This document shows, piece after piece, positions 18,014 to 26,415 of a DNA stretch of 64,000 bases (position 1 is the first letter of the stretch; every line of letters starts with the position of its first letter). The stretch covers positions 1 through 64,000 of the forward strand of contig FOEK01000002.1 in NCBI GenBank assembly GCA_900110635.1, written 5' to 3'. The notes beneath the pieces were generated by a model. It saw only the letters and a program-made list of their open reading frames with translations, did not search any database and was not told where the DNA came from. The position numbers and the translations under genes were made by a program. The stretch is from Lachnospiraceae bacterium NE2001 (GTDB taxonomy: Bacteria > Bacillota > Clostridia > Lachnospirales > Lachnospiraceae).

Positions 18014-18541
18014 ATGATAATAGAAACAGAAAGATTAATACTAAGGGAATATACACTAGATGATTTTGATGCATTATATGAGATAATGTCAGATCCAGAG
18101 ACAATGCAGCATTATCCGGCTCCCTTCGATAAAGAGAAAACAAGGAAATGGATAACCTGGAATCTTGATAATTATAAAACATATGGATTCGGTCTTTGGG
18201 CTGTCATCCTAAAAGAAACAGGAGAATTTATAGGAGACTGCGGTATTACTATTCAGAATATTGATGGAGAACTGTTGCCAGAGATAGGATATCATATCAA
18301 CAAGAAATACTGGAGACAAGGGTTTGCAAAAGAAGCGGCTCGTGCCTGCCGAGACTGGGTATTTAGTAATACAGATTATGATACGATATATTCGTATATG
18401 AAGTATACAAATGTAGGTTCTTATTCAACAGCGATAGCAAATGGTATGAAAAAGGTAAAGGAATATCCTGATCCAAAGAATAAAATATCTTATGCTTATG
18501 CTATATCACGCAAAGAATGGGAAGAACTAAAAAAGAGATAG
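18014..18541 (+). CDS. RimJ/RimL-type GNAT acetyltransferase
   Basis: A 175-residue GNAT of the RimJ/RimL subgroup. It begins IIETERLILREYTLDDFDALYEIMSDPETMQHY, the hallmark of this group, and has motif A as LPEIGYHINKKYWRQGFAKEAARA. RimJ/L proteins acetylate ribosomal N termini, but most clostridial paralogues have unknown substrates. It is 11 bases after the TIGR04076 gene and 13 before the metallo-hydrolase. Confidence 0.88.
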   Translation: MIIETERLILREYTLDDFDALYEIMSDPETMQHYPAPFDKEKTRKWITWNLDNYKTYGFGLWAVILKETGEFIGDCGITIQNIDGELLPEIGYHINKKYWRQGFAKEAARACRDWVFSNTDYDTIYSYMKYTNVGSYSTAIANGMKKVKEYPDPKNKISYAYAISRKEWEELKKR

Positions 18542-18554
18542 AATTGGTGGTTAT

Positions 18555-19241
18555 ATGAAATTAGAAAAAATATCAGAGCATGTATGGGTATACCCTTTTG
18601 AAGAGAAGAGGGATAGACCGAATCTAAGCTATATACATGGACAGCGTTGGAATCTTGCGGTGGATGCCGGACATTCGGAGGAACATACAAAGGAGTTTTA
18701 TGCTGCTCTTAATGAGACAGGACTTCCGCTTCCAGATATTACTGTGATCACTCACTGGCATTGGGACCATATACTGGGAATGCATGCAGTTAATGGTCTT
18801 ACCATAGCTAATGAGAAAACCAATCAGTATATATCTGACTTTAAGCAGAGAATAGAGAATGAGGGAACTGACTTTTTCTTTGCTTTTGATGAGAGTATTC
18901 GTGAAGAATATAAGGATGGCAAACCGGTTGTTGTGACGCTTCCGGATATGGTTTTCCGCGGTGAAATGAAGCTGGACCTGGGGAACTGTGCAGTAAGGAT
19001 ATTTCAGGCTGAAGCGCCTCATACAGATGACTCGACGCTGATAGAGGTGATTGAGGATAAGGTGCTGATACTTGGTGACTGTACAGGTGGAACCTTCCCT
19101 GATTGGACTGTAGATCAGACTCTTGCTGAAAAGCTTGCGAAGACAATAGAGGATATTGATCCTGAAATATGTCTGCCAGGACATTGGAGTTCGCTCACTA
19201 AGAAGATTATTGTTGACGACCTGTTATATGGAGAAGATTAG
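18555..19241 (+). CDS. Metallo-beta-lactamase-fold hydrolase
   Basis: A 228-residue MBL-fold protein. The zinc motif is HWHWDH (H67, H69, D71, H72). Further ligands are likely in APHTDDST, in LGDCTGGT (bridging Asp) and in LPGHW near the C terminus, so a two-metal site looks complete. No signal peptide is seen, so it acts in the cytoplasm. The substrate cannot be read from sequence; lactones, thioesters and phosphodiesters are typical for the fold. Its stop abuts the ATG of the next acetyltransferase gene, indicating coupling. Confidence 0.85.
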   Translation: MKLEKISEHVWVYPFEEKRDRPNLSYIHGQRWNLAVDAGHSEEHTKEFYAALNETGLPLPDITVITHWHWDHILGMHAVNGLTIANEKTNQYISDFKQRIENEGTDFFFAFDESIREEYKDGKPVVVTLPDMVFRGEMKLDLGNCAVRIFQAEAPHTDDSTLIEVIEDKVLILGDCTGGTFPDWTVDQTLAEKLAKTIEDIDPEICLPGHWSSLTKKIIVDDLLYGED

Positions 19242-19805
19242 ATGATACATTGCGGAACATTAACCTTAGAAACTGAAAGACTTATACTTAGGAGGCTTAG
19301 AGTATCGGATGCTGAAGCCGTATATAAGAACTGGGCATCTGATGATGAGGTAACAAAGTTTCTTACTTGGCCAACACATTCGGATGTTGAAGTTACCAGA
19401 TCAACGCTTGAAAGCTGGATGCCTTTATATGAAAAGGATAGCTATTATCATTGGGCAATCACGCTAAAGGAAAAGGGAGATGAACCGGTTGGAACAATCC
19501 ATGGGTTGGTGAATGATGATACAGAATCCATTCGTGTGGGTTATTGTTTAGGAAGAGATTATTGGCATATGGGTATTATGTCTGAGGCTCTACGAGCATT
19601 AATAGATTTTTTCTTCAATGTAGTAGAAGCGACTTCGATTAGTTCATATCACGATCCAAATAATCCTCATTCAGGTATGGTTATGAAAAAATGTGGTATG
19701 AAATATGACGGTACACTTAGAAGCTCAGATAGAAATAATCAAGGTATAGTTGATGCGAGCTGGTATTCTATTTTAAAAACAGAGTGGGCTGAAATAGAAG
19801 AATAA
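19242..19805 (+). CDS. RimJ/RimL-type GNAT acetyltransferase
   Basis: A 187-residue RimJ/RimL-type GNAT. The start LTLETERLILRRLRVSDAEAVYKNWASDDEVTKFLTW and IRVGYCLGRDYWHMGIMSEALRAL (motif A) are diagnostic, with NPHSGMVMKKCGM as motif B. The substrate is unknown. ATG 19242 follows the MBL gene's stop codon directly; the ribosome binding site GGAGA lies inside the end of that gene. Two acetyltransferases thus flank one hydrolase. Confidence 0.88.
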   Translation: MIHCGTLTLETERLILRRLRVSDAEAVYKNWASDDEVTKFLTWPTHSDVEVTRSTLESWMPLYEKDSYYHWAITLKEKGDEPVGTIHGLVNDDTESIRVGYCLGRDYWHMGIMSEALRALIDFFFNVVEATSISSYHDPNNPHSGMVMKKCGMKYDGTLRSSDRNNQGIVDASWYSILKTEWAEIEE

Positions 19806-19828
19806 CTAATTGAAGGGGAAAAGCTAAA

Positions 19829-20533
19829 GTGAGGGATATTAAAGATTTACCTGCATGGGAACGACTTTTTAAGAAGATAGTCTGGAAGCAGCTTGGAGAT
19901 ATAGAAGATAAATATATACTTGATTTTGGAAGTGGTGAAGGGATAACAGCTGATCATTTCGCAGAGAATAATAGTGTGGTAGCTATTGAGCCCTGGGAAG
20001 ACATGCTGAAGGATGCCTGGACTGACAATGAGTATAGGCAGATTGTTGGTGACATTGATTCGCTTAAAGAGTTTGAAGATGATAGTTTTGATATTATTGT
20101 CTGTCATAATGTTCTTGAATATATTGATGATAAGGAAAATGTAATAAGGGAACTAGGCAGGGTTTTAAAGCCGGATGGTTTTATATCGCTTGTAAAGCAT
20201 AATCGAAATGGAAGGGTTATGCAGATGGCTGTTCTTTTAGACGATTTTGATAAAGCTAATGCTTTGCTAGATGGTGAAAACAGTACGGCGTCGAAGTTTG
20301 GAACAATAAGATATTATGATGACACCCAGATAGAAGAATGGTGTCCTGATTTGATTATAGAAAAGATATATGGAATCCGTACATTCTGGGATCTGCAGCA
20401 GAACCAGGAGAAACATTCTGATGAAGAATGGCAGGATAAAATGATGAATCTGGAACTAAGAGTTTCTGAATTAGATGACTTTGTAGATATAGCGTTCTTT
20501 CATCATTTAGTTATTCGAAAAAAAGGAATATAA
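19829..20533 (+). CDS. Class I SAM-dependent methyltransferase
   Basis: A 234-residue methyltransferase of the UbiE/type 11 kind: motif I is ILDFGSGEGITADHF, the acidic loop VVAIEPWEDML, motif II DSFDIIVCHNVLEYI, and motif III ELGRVLKPDGFISLVKH. The substrate is a small molecule or lipid, not determinable here. The start is GTG 19829 with AAGGGG about 12 bases upstream. It is the last gene of the tight run that begins with the GNAT genes. Confidence 0.85.
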   Translation: MRDIKDLPAWERLFKKIVWKQLGDIEDKYILDFGSGEGITADHFAENNSVVAIEPWEDMLKDAWTDNEYRQIVGDIDSLKEFEDDSFDIIVCHNVLEYIDDKENVIRELGRVLKPDGFISLVKHNRNGRVMQMAVLLDDFDKANALLDGENSTASKFGTIRYYDDTQIEEWCPDLIIEKIYGIRTFWDLQQNQEKHSDEEWQDKMMNLELRVSELDDFVDIAFFHHLVIRKKGI

Positions 20534-20561
20534 TATATATTATTCTAAGGAGGATATGGAA

Positions 20562-20594
20562 ATGTTAATGTTCAGAAGATTAAGAAATATCTAA
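20562..20594 (+). CDS. Possible 10-residue leader peptide
   Basis: A very strong AAGGAGG (20547-20553) precedes ATG 20562 by 8 bases; the frame MLMFRRLRNI ends at TAA. A perfect 10-bp inverted repeat follows directly. A strong site on such a short basic frame beside a hairpin resembles translation attenuators upstream of antibiotic-response genes. The next gene is more than 300 bases away, so the link is tentative. Confidence 0.35.
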   Translation: MLMFRRLRNI

Positions 20595-20596
20595 TA

Positions 20597-20628
20597 AGCA
20601 TGAAACCTTAACTAGGTAGTTTCATGCT
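20597..20628 (+). terminator. Hairpin after leader-like frame
   Basis: AGCATGAAAC pairs perfectly with GTTTCATGCT across a 12-base loop, with a short T-run after it. It may end the methyltransferase transcript or act as an attenuator together with the preceding short frame. Confidence 0.55.
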
Positions 20629-20906
20629 TTCAAATGATTGCTTTAAAACTATTTAAATTAGAGATATAATTAATTATGGTGGTCAGTCAGATCATCTATA
20701 TGAAAAGAGTTTAATATAGATCAACAAGATTGATATGCTCTGGTATTAATAATTATTGGGCCATCTATCCCTCTGGATAGGTGGCCTATTTACAAGTTCA
20801 TCGGAATATGCTTGTTGCGAAGGATATATTATAATGATATCATGATTTTGTTATGGTTCAATTAGGAACGACATTTGAAATGATTATTTAACAGGGGGAT
20901 GTTTAT
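20629..20906. other. Intergenic stretch with a second hairpin
   Basis: No gene is visible. GGCCATCTATCC and GGATAGGTGGCC form a near-perfect 12-bp stem with a CTCT loop at 20759-20786, followed by TATTTA, a weak terminator or attenuator. The rest is A+T-rich without a clear promoter. Confidence 0.5.
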
Positions 20907-21785
20907 TTGAGAACTGAAGATGAAGTAGTAGATCAGATATTAAAGTATGCTGAGGAGGATGATAATGTCAGAGCAGTCATAAGAACGGATCTTATGCCTG
21001 AGAGAGATTATCTATTTACATATAACTTTTACTTTATTGTAAATGATATAGATAAATATGACGATGACAGTGTATTTGAATCCTTCTTTGGTGATAGAGT
21101 ACTTCTTTTTAGAAGTGATAAGAATTATCCAGATATGTTTCAAAATACCAAGGGGCATCTAATGGTATTCCGAGATGGCGTAACAATCGTTATAAATGCT
21201 ATGGATCAGGATACATTTCTATCCAGATATAATGGAGAGATTGACCAGGAAAATGTCTGGATAGGAGATACATTTAAAAAGATTCTGGATAAGGACAGTC
21301 TGTTACCAGATATTGAACGATTGGAAGAAAAGCAGACACTCTTCTCAGATGTTCCAACCGAAGAGGCATTTATCGGAACCTGCAATGAGTTCTGGTGGGT
21401 GATAAAAACATTTGCAGAATATACATTGAGAGAAGAGCTTCCTTCAGCCATGTTCTATCTAAATGTAGCTATTCGTGATCTTTTGAATAAGGTGCTTCGC
21501 TGGAATATCTATCTCCAGTCAGATCAGCCGGTGGATATGGGAATCCTTGATAGTAAGATGGAAGAATTACTGGATGAAGAGTTCTTTGTCCTCTATAAAA
21601 AGACTTATCCCAGCGCAGATTATAAGTCCATTTGGGAAGCTTATGATGCGGTAGTCAGTCTGTGGAGAAGAGTTGGAAATATGATCGCGGAGCGTTGTGA
21701 CTTCGCATATCCGAGTGATACAGAGAAAAATATGCTGGAGTTTATTCAAAACCTGCGTGATATGAAGGTTGCATCTCGTAGATAA
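20907..21785 (+). CDS. ANT(6)-like (aminoglycoside 6-adenylyltransferase family) protein lacking catalytic residues
   Basis: A 292-residue protein of the length and layout of AadE/AadK: MRTEDEVVDQILKYA at the start, CNEFWWVIKTFAEY in the middle, and an IWEAYDAVV..VAERCxYAYP-like C terminus. The nucleotidyltransferase motif GSR-x(n)-DYDI is replaced by RTD (26-28) and YNFYFIV (39-45), and the later KIDLTL-type acidic strand reads TIVINAM. All three metal-binding acidic positions therefore appear lost, and adenylylation of streptomycin-type drugs is unlikely. It might bind ligand or act as a sensor. The frame is intact over full length, which argues against simple decay. GGGGG precedes TTG 20907, giving a TTG start. 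Confidence 0.75.
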   Translation: MRTEDEVVDQILKYAEEDDNVRAVIRTDLMPERDYLFTYNFYFIVNDIDKYDDDSVFESFFGDRVLLFRSDKNYPDMFQNTKGHLMVFRDGVTIVINAMDQDTFLSRYNGEIDQENVWIGDTFKKILDKDSLLPDIERLEEKQTLFSDVPTEEAFIGTCNEFWWVIKTFAEYTLREELPSAMFYLNVAIRDLLNKVLRWNIYLQSDQPVDMGILDSKMEELLDEEFFVLYKKTYPSADYKSIWEAYDAVVSLWRRVGNMIAERCDFAYPSDTEKNMLEFIQNLRDMKVASRR

Positions 21786-21842
21786 GATGGACTAAAACAG
21801 GTTTGTTATTTGAAATAGTGAGTGATCATCGGAGGAGATAAG

Positions 21843-22814
21843 GTGCCATTTCAGATATTTGACAGATCAAAACTTTGTATTATGCCTCTGGGAGAAAGAG
21901 TGCATGATATTGATATAGAAACGGTGAGTATTCAGCCGGGGACATTTACTGAACTGTCTCAAAATAGGGATTATGACAGTATCTCGGATGCAATCATTCG
22001 TGCAAAGGAGTCTCATAGCACAGTGCTTATGATGTACGGAGCCCATGTGATCCGTAAGGGTAATTCACTCTATATGATAGAGCTTATGAAGCGAGGGTTT
22101 GTAACTCACTTTGCAACAAATGGAGCTGGGGCAATTCATGACTTTGAGTTTTCGATGATCGGTCAGACCTGTGAAAGCGTAGCCAGGTATATATCTGAGG
22201 GACAGTTCGGTTTATGGAAGGAAACTGGCTATCTGAATGATGCGGTAAATGCTGGGGTTAAGGAAGGTCTTGGCTTTGGTGAGGCTGTAGGTAAGTATAT
22301 TTGGGAAAATGATTTTCCTAATAAAGAGCGGAGTGTTCTTGCTATGGGGTATCATTTGCAGGTTCCTTGCACTGTACATATAGGTATTGGAAATGATATC
22401 GTCCATGAGCATCCTAACTTTGACGGGGCGGCTGCCGGAGAGGCTAGCTACAGAGATTTTCTGATATATACAAAAAGTATAGAGAATCTGAATCATGGGG
22501 TGTTCTTAAACTTTGGTTCGGCAGTAACAGGACCGGAGGTGTATCTCAAGGCCCTTGCTATGGCGAGAAATGCAGCAAAACAGGAAGATAGAGATATATA
22601 CGATATCACTACTGCTGTTTTTGATCTGAAGCCAATTAAAGGAGATACAAGTCACGAGCCAGCTAAAACGGATCCTTATTACTATTACAGGCCTTGGAAG
22701 ACTATACTGGCTCGAACTGTAGCTGATGGTGGACGCAGCTTCTATATATGTGATGATCATGCTGTAAGTGTGCCGAACATTGGAGAACGGTTACTTAGGA
22801 GAGGGGATATATAA
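21843..22814 (+). CDS. Deoxyhypusine-synthase-like protein
   Basis: A 323-residue protein resembling the deoxyhypusine synthase fold: VLMMYGAHVIRKG, then RGFVTHFATNGAGAIHDFE, a glycine-rich NFGSAVTGPEVYLKAL and DGGRSF near the end. Bacteria lack eIF5A, so hypusine formation is unlikely; bacterial relatives include homospermidine-synthase-like and uncharacterised enzymes. The start is GTG 21843, 6 bases after GGAGGA (21831-21836), not the upstream in-frame GTG 21822 that contains this site. It ends one base before the HldE gene, so its role probably lies with heptose or nucleotide-sugar metabolism. The family assignment is by motif only. Confidence 0.65.
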   Translation: MPFQIFDRSKLCIMPLGERVHDIDIETVSIQPGTFTELSQNRDYDSISDAIIRAKESHSTVLMMYGAHVIRKGNSLYMIELMKRGFVTHFATNGAGAIHDFEFSMIGQTCESVARYISEGQFGLWKETGYLNDAVNAGVKEGLGFGEAVGKYIWENDFPNKERSVLAMGYHLQVPCTVHIGIGNDIVHEHPNFDGAAAGEASYRDFLIYTKSIENLNHGVFLNFGSAVTGPEVYLKALAMARNAAKQEDRDIYDITTAVFDLKPIKGDTSHEPAKTDPYYYYRPWKTILARTVADGGRSFYICDDHAVSVPNIGERLLRRGDI

Positions 22815-22815
22815 A

Positions 22816-24363
22816 TTGGAAGGAAAGATAGTATCCGCTGAGGATTTTTCAATCATTCGAAATAAGCTTAGCGAAGATGGCAAGGTTGTCGTGATGTGTC
22901 ACGGGGTCTATGATCTTCTTCATTATGGACATCTGGCTCATCTGAAGGAAGCAAAGGGCTATGGAGATGTACTTGTAGTATCTGTTACCAGTGAACCCTT
23001 TGTAAACAAGGGGCCGGACAGGCCTTATTTTGATGACCGCCAGAGAACTGAGTTCCTGGCTAGCATAGAATATGTTGATTATGTGATGCTTAGTAATGAA
23101 TCTACAGCTATAACTAACATAAGGAGTGTTAAGCCAGATATCTTTGTAAAGGGACAAGAGTTCCAGAGTGGGAAAGATGGTATTACTGGGCAGATAGAGT
23201 TTGAGATTGAAGAGGTTGAACGGCTGGGAGGAACTGTCAGATATACCCATGGTGAGGTTTATTCCTCCAGTAAGCTGCTCAATAATTATTTTGGAGCTCT
23301 CCCTGATGGTGTCCCAGAATTATCTCAGTCATTGCTGAAAAAATATGGTGAGGATCTGTTCGGTCAGATTACTGAAATGGTAGATCGATTTGCAGATTTA
23401 AAGGTTCTTATTGTTGGAGATATAATCATAGATGAATATATCTTCTGTCAGCCTCAGGGGTTAGTTAGTAAGGACACTGCCATTTCAACAAGGTTTCAGA
23501 AGGCAGAGGAGTATCTTGGAGGAACCCTTGCTGTGGCAAGACATGCTGCAAACTTTACGCCTCAGGTTGAAGTGCTTTCAATGATGGGGCAGGATGAGGA
23601 TCTGAGACAGAGAATAGAAGATCAGATGTCCCAGAATGTGGCCCTGCATATTCTTACAGACGAGAGCTTTGTCACACCTATAAAGAGAAGATATCTCAAG
23701 GTTCATCCACAGAGAAAGGATAATGAGAAGCTTTTTTCAATTAATTATTTAAATGAAGAAGATAATATAGCAGATATTGATTATGAGAAGTTCTATACAG
23801 CACTTAATGATCTGCTTCCGAAGTTTGATCTTGTGCTGGTATGTGATTATGGACATGGTCTGATAGATGAGAAGGCTATCGATATCATTTCAGAAAAAAG
23901 TGTTTTTCTTTCTCTTAACTGTCAGACCAATTCCTCTAACTATGGAAAGAATGTGATCACAAAATATAAAAATGCAGATGCATTTACAATAGATGAAAGA
24001 GAACTTCAGCTTGCATTCTGCAATTATAGAGAAAGTGTTCCTGTCCTGCTTAAGAAGCTTACAAGAATGCTTCATTCAAAAACTGGCTGGCTTACAGTTG
24101 GTGCGAAGGGTGCCATCTGTTGTAATTCTGAGGAGAGGATGGTAGATGTACCAGCGCTGACACTGAAGGTTACGGATACCGTTGGAGCTGGGGATGCATT
24201 CTTTGCTTTAGCATCCCTTGCGGCTGCATCAGGTGTTCCAGAGGACCTTGCTACGCTTTTGTCAAATGCAGCTGGAGCCATAAAAACACATATTGTTGGA
24301 AATAAGAGCAGCATAAAGAAAAAGGATCTTATGAAGTTTATAAAGAATATACTGACTGTATAG
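22816..24363 (+). CDS. hldE: HldE-like bifunctional heptose nucleotidyltransferase/kinase, reversed domain order
   Basis: A 515-residue protein. The N-terminal part is a cytidylyltransferase-like domain (HGVYDLLHYGH from residue 29, with VVSVTSEPFVNKGPDRP). The C-terminal part (about 190-515) is a PfkB-type sugar kinase (GDIIIDEYI near 201; DTVGAGDAFFAL near 454). These are the two activities of HldE, which phosphorylates D-glycero-D-manno-heptose 7-phosphate and then adenylylates heptose 1-phosphate. In the enterobacterial enzyme the kinase comes first; here the order is reversed. The start is TTG 22816 behind AGGAGAGGGG; an earlier in-frame GTG would overlap the upstream gene by 47 bases. 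GmhB and GmhA are encoded convergently just downstream, supporting the pathway. Confidence 0.85.
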   Translation: MEGKIVSAEDFSIIRNKLSEDGKVVVMCHGVYDLLHYGHLAHLKEAKGYGDVLVVSVTSEPFVNKGPDRPYFDDRQRTEFLASIEYVDYVMLSNESTAITNIRSVKPDIFVKGQEFQSGKDGITGQIEFEIEEVERLGGTVRYTHGEVYSSSKLLNNYFGALPDGVPELSQSLLKKYGEDLFGQITEMVDRFADLKVLIVGDIIIDEYIFCQPQGLVSKDTAISTRFQKAEEYLGGTLAVARHAANFTPQVEVLSMMGQDEDLRQRIEDQMSQNVALHILTDESFVTPIKRRYLKVHPQRKDNEKLFSINYLNEEDNIADIDYEKFYTALNDLLPKFDLVLVCDYGHGLIDEKAIDIISEKSVFLSLNCQTNSSNYGKNVITKYKNADAFTIDERELQLAFCNYRESVPVLLKKLTRMLHSKTGWLTVGAKGAICCNSEERMVDVPALTLKVTDTVGAGDAFFALASLAAASGVPEDLATLLSNAAGAIKTHIVGNKSSIKKKDLMKFIKNILTV

Positions 24364-24383
24364 ATTTATTCGTATTTCAAAGA

Positions 24384-24419
24384 AAAAAGTGGGTCTGTTA
24401 TATAGCAGATCCACTTTTT
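24384..24419. terminator. Bidirectional terminator between converging genes
   Basis: AAAAAAGTGG-TCTG pairs with CAGA-CCACTTTTT, with A- and T-runs on both sides, between hldE and gmhB which converge. It should end both transcripts. Confidence 0.85.
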
Positions 24420-24979
24420 ATATAATGAATTATCTCATTCCAATTCCTGCAGATGATATATTCGCTATCCTCATATATGGTACGGCCTCTAGCCTCCTTA
24501 GAATTATCAGAGAGTAATAATCCAGTTACTCCTGATTCCTTGCATATGGATAGATCCCGCGGCTTATCGCCCACGGCAAAGCATTTGTCCATATCCAGCC
24601 CAAGCTCCTTTGCTGCTTTCCAGTACATTCCGGTCTTGGGCTTGCGGCATTCGCATACTATACTGTACTCAGGTATCATCCCATCTGGAAGGTGAGGGCA
24701 GAAGTAGCATCTGGCAATGGGAATCCCTTTACTACGCAGGTCCTCACACATCCATTTTTCCAGGTTCAAGTAGTCCTGTTCCTTGTAGTATCCACGGGCA
24801 ATGCCGGATTGGTTAGTAATAACAACTAGGAGATATCCCATATCTGACAGTTCTTTAAGTCCCTCAAGAGCTCCATCCATATATTCAAAATCAGATATCT
24901 GGTAAAGATAATCCTTCTCTACGTTAATTGTGCCGTCCCTGTCTAAGAAAACAGCCCTTTGTTTTTCTTGCTTCTGCAT
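24398..24979 (-). CDS. gmhB: D-glycero-D-manno-heptose 1,7-bisphosphate phosphatase (HAD)
   Basis: A 193-residue HAD phosphatase, typical GmhB length. Motif I is FLDRDGTIN (D13, D15), motif II VITNQSG, motif III with RKPKTG, and motif IV VGDKPRDL. The GmhB zinc loop is visible as CYFCPHLPDG...CECRKP. It removes the 7-phosphate of heptose 1,7-bisphosphate between the two HldE reactions. It is the last gene of a reverse-strand operon, 16 bases after gmhA. Confidence 0.92.
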   Translation of the reverse strand: MQKQEKQRAVFLDRDGTINVEKDYLYQISDFEYMDGALEGLKELSDMGYLLVVITNQSGIARGYYKEQDYLNLEKWMCEDLRSKGIPIARCYFCPHLPDGMIPEYSIVCECRKPKTGMYWKAAKELGLDMDKCFAVGDKPRDLSICKESGVTGLLLSDNSKEARGRTIYEDSEYIICRNWNEIIHYIKSGSAI

Positions 24980-24995
24980 ACTTATCCTCTGTCGA

Positions 24996-25598
24996 TCAGT
25001 TATCTATCTCAGTATTATCCGTTGATTTAAAATAGTCCAGCATCATATGGAGCAGGATAGCGTGAGCACTCTCTACAAGACCATAGGTGTCCAGTGGGAC
25101 GTAGAAGTTGACATCCCCGATTAGACGAATCCTGTTGTCAGGCTTCATGCCTGATATGCTGACCGTATACATACCTTTTCTTTTTGCAGTGGAAAGTGCA
25201 TTTACAATATTCGGAGAATTACCTGATGAAGAGATGCCTACGATCAGGGAATCCTTTGGATTCACACGCTCAAGCCTGTAGCTAAAGACCTGGGAGTAAT
25301 CAATATCATTTGAAATTGCTGTAAGTGAGGCAATTTCCGAGAATGAGTATGTATTAACGCCTCCGTTTTTAAACCAGTCAGCAGACATATGCTCAGCCAT
25401 GGTTGCGCTGGCTCCATTTCCACAGAAATATACAGTACCCTCGGCCTCTCTGATACTCCTGATTTTGTCACAGCATAGATCAAAACCGTCCTGTATATCT
25501 GTGGAAGCTCCATCTCCCAGGGTTACCTTTATATCTTGCAGGCCCTTCATCAGATATTCATAGTATTCATTTATAAAATGCTTATCATTCATATTCAA
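24996..25598 (-). CDS. gmhA: Phosphoheptose isomerase (SIS domain)
   Basis: A 200-residue SIS-domain protein of GmhA length, with YFCGNGASATMAEHMSADW, DYSQVFSYRLE, IVGISSSGNSPNIVNAL and VPLDTYGLVESAHAILLHMML in the expected order. It converts sedoheptulose 7-phosphate to D-glycero-D-manno-heptose 7-phosphate, the first step of the pathway. TTG 25598 fits the GAGG 9 bases upstream better than ATG 25592. It overlaps the HD-domain gene by 14 bases, so translation is coupled. Confidence 0.92.
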   Translation of the reverse strand: MNMNDKHFINEYYEYLMKGLQDIKVTLGDGASTDIQDGFDLCCDKIRSIREAEGTVYFCGNGASATMAEHMSADWFKNGGVNTYSFSEIASLTAISNDIDYSQVFSYRLERVNPKDSLIVGISSSGNSPNIVNALSTAKRKGMYTVSISGMKPDNRIRLIGDVNFYVPLDTYGLVESAHAILLHMMLDYFKSTDNTEIDN

Positions 25599-26388
25599 AT
25601 AAGAAATCCTCTACACTTTTCTTCATCTTAAGATATTTTTCCTGATTCTCACTAGCTGAAAAGGTTACATCAAGCAGCTGCTTCAGATACCCCTGTTCAA
25701 TAGTTCTTTTTCTTGCGGATGGAAACTCCAGGCCAAAGACCAGTGCTACTCCTACAAGATGCTGATCTGCCAGTGTCTTTACCTTTGAGAACTCCACCAT
25801 TTCCTGATTTATGAAGCAGTCATAAACTGCATCGGATATATCAGTGGCCATTATTTCTTCTTCACTGTGGCCGTATACAGTCTGGAATCCGCTTTCAGCA
25901 TTAAGCCTGAAGATATCTGTGCGGTCCGCCTGACGGATAAGGTCGCAGAACAGATATTCTCTTTCAGTAAGGTCGTCGGGAAGCTTAAAATCACTGTGAT
26001 GATAAACGGCCTTTTCCATTACCAGACGGTCTTCTTCAGGGACCTCGTCATAGTTTTTGATAATGTCCGTGATCATACCGTGTGCAAAGAGTATTCTTGC
26101 TCCAAGCTTGGCGTGATCAAACTCCGTGCGGGAAAAGTAGGACTGTGTGGCTATTACCTGACCGAAGCGGGCAAAATCGTGAAGCTCTCCAATTACCCAA
26201 GCCATATCGCAGTCATACTCATTCATTCCTTCGCCTTTTGCAAACAGGAAGCAGTTTTCTGCAACTGCGTGAGTATGTATCTGTTTTGCCAGGCACATTT
26301 CACGTGTTCTTCCTTTTGTTACATCATATAGATTAAAAAAATTCTCACATTCCTCTTCAATTTCTTTTTTGTTAAATATTGATTTCAT
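25585..26388 (-). CDS. HD-domain phosphohydrolase
   Basis: A 267-residue HD-superfamily protein: IHTHAVAENC (first His), GELHDFARFGQ (HD pair), a HH pair in KAVYHHSDFK and LIRQADRTDIF (last Asp) give the metal-binding set in order. Such proteins cleave phosphate esters of nucleotides or related compounds. The substrate is unknown; the operon suggests a heptose or nucleotide-sugar link. It overlaps gmhA and follows the glycosyltransferase by 27 bases. Confidence 0.8.
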   Translation of the reverse strand: MKSIFNKKEIEEECENFFNLYDVTKGRTREMCLAKQIHTHAVAENCFLFAKGEGMNEYDCDMAWVIGELHDFARFGQVIATQSYFSRTEFDHAKLGARILFAHGMITDIIKNYDEVPEEDRLVMEKAVYHHSDFKLPDDLTEREYLFCDLIRQADRTDIFRLNAESGFQTVYGHSEEEIMATDISDAVYDCFINQEMVEFSKVKTLADQHLVGVALVFGLEFPSARKRTIEQGYLKQLLDVTFSASENQEKYLKMKKSVEDFLFEYE

Positions 26389-26415
26389 AGGATGAAGCTC
26401 CTTTCGATTAGTTTA

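Noticed and set aside
18624-19184. Reverse-strand frame of 186 codons within the metallo-hydrolase gene
   Set aside because: The MBL motifs on the forward strand are clear, and the reverse translation has no recognisable features.
22768-22815. Earlier start for the HldE-like protein
   Set aside because: It would overlap the upstream gene by 47 bases and precedes the AGGAGAGGGG site; TTG 22816 fits better.
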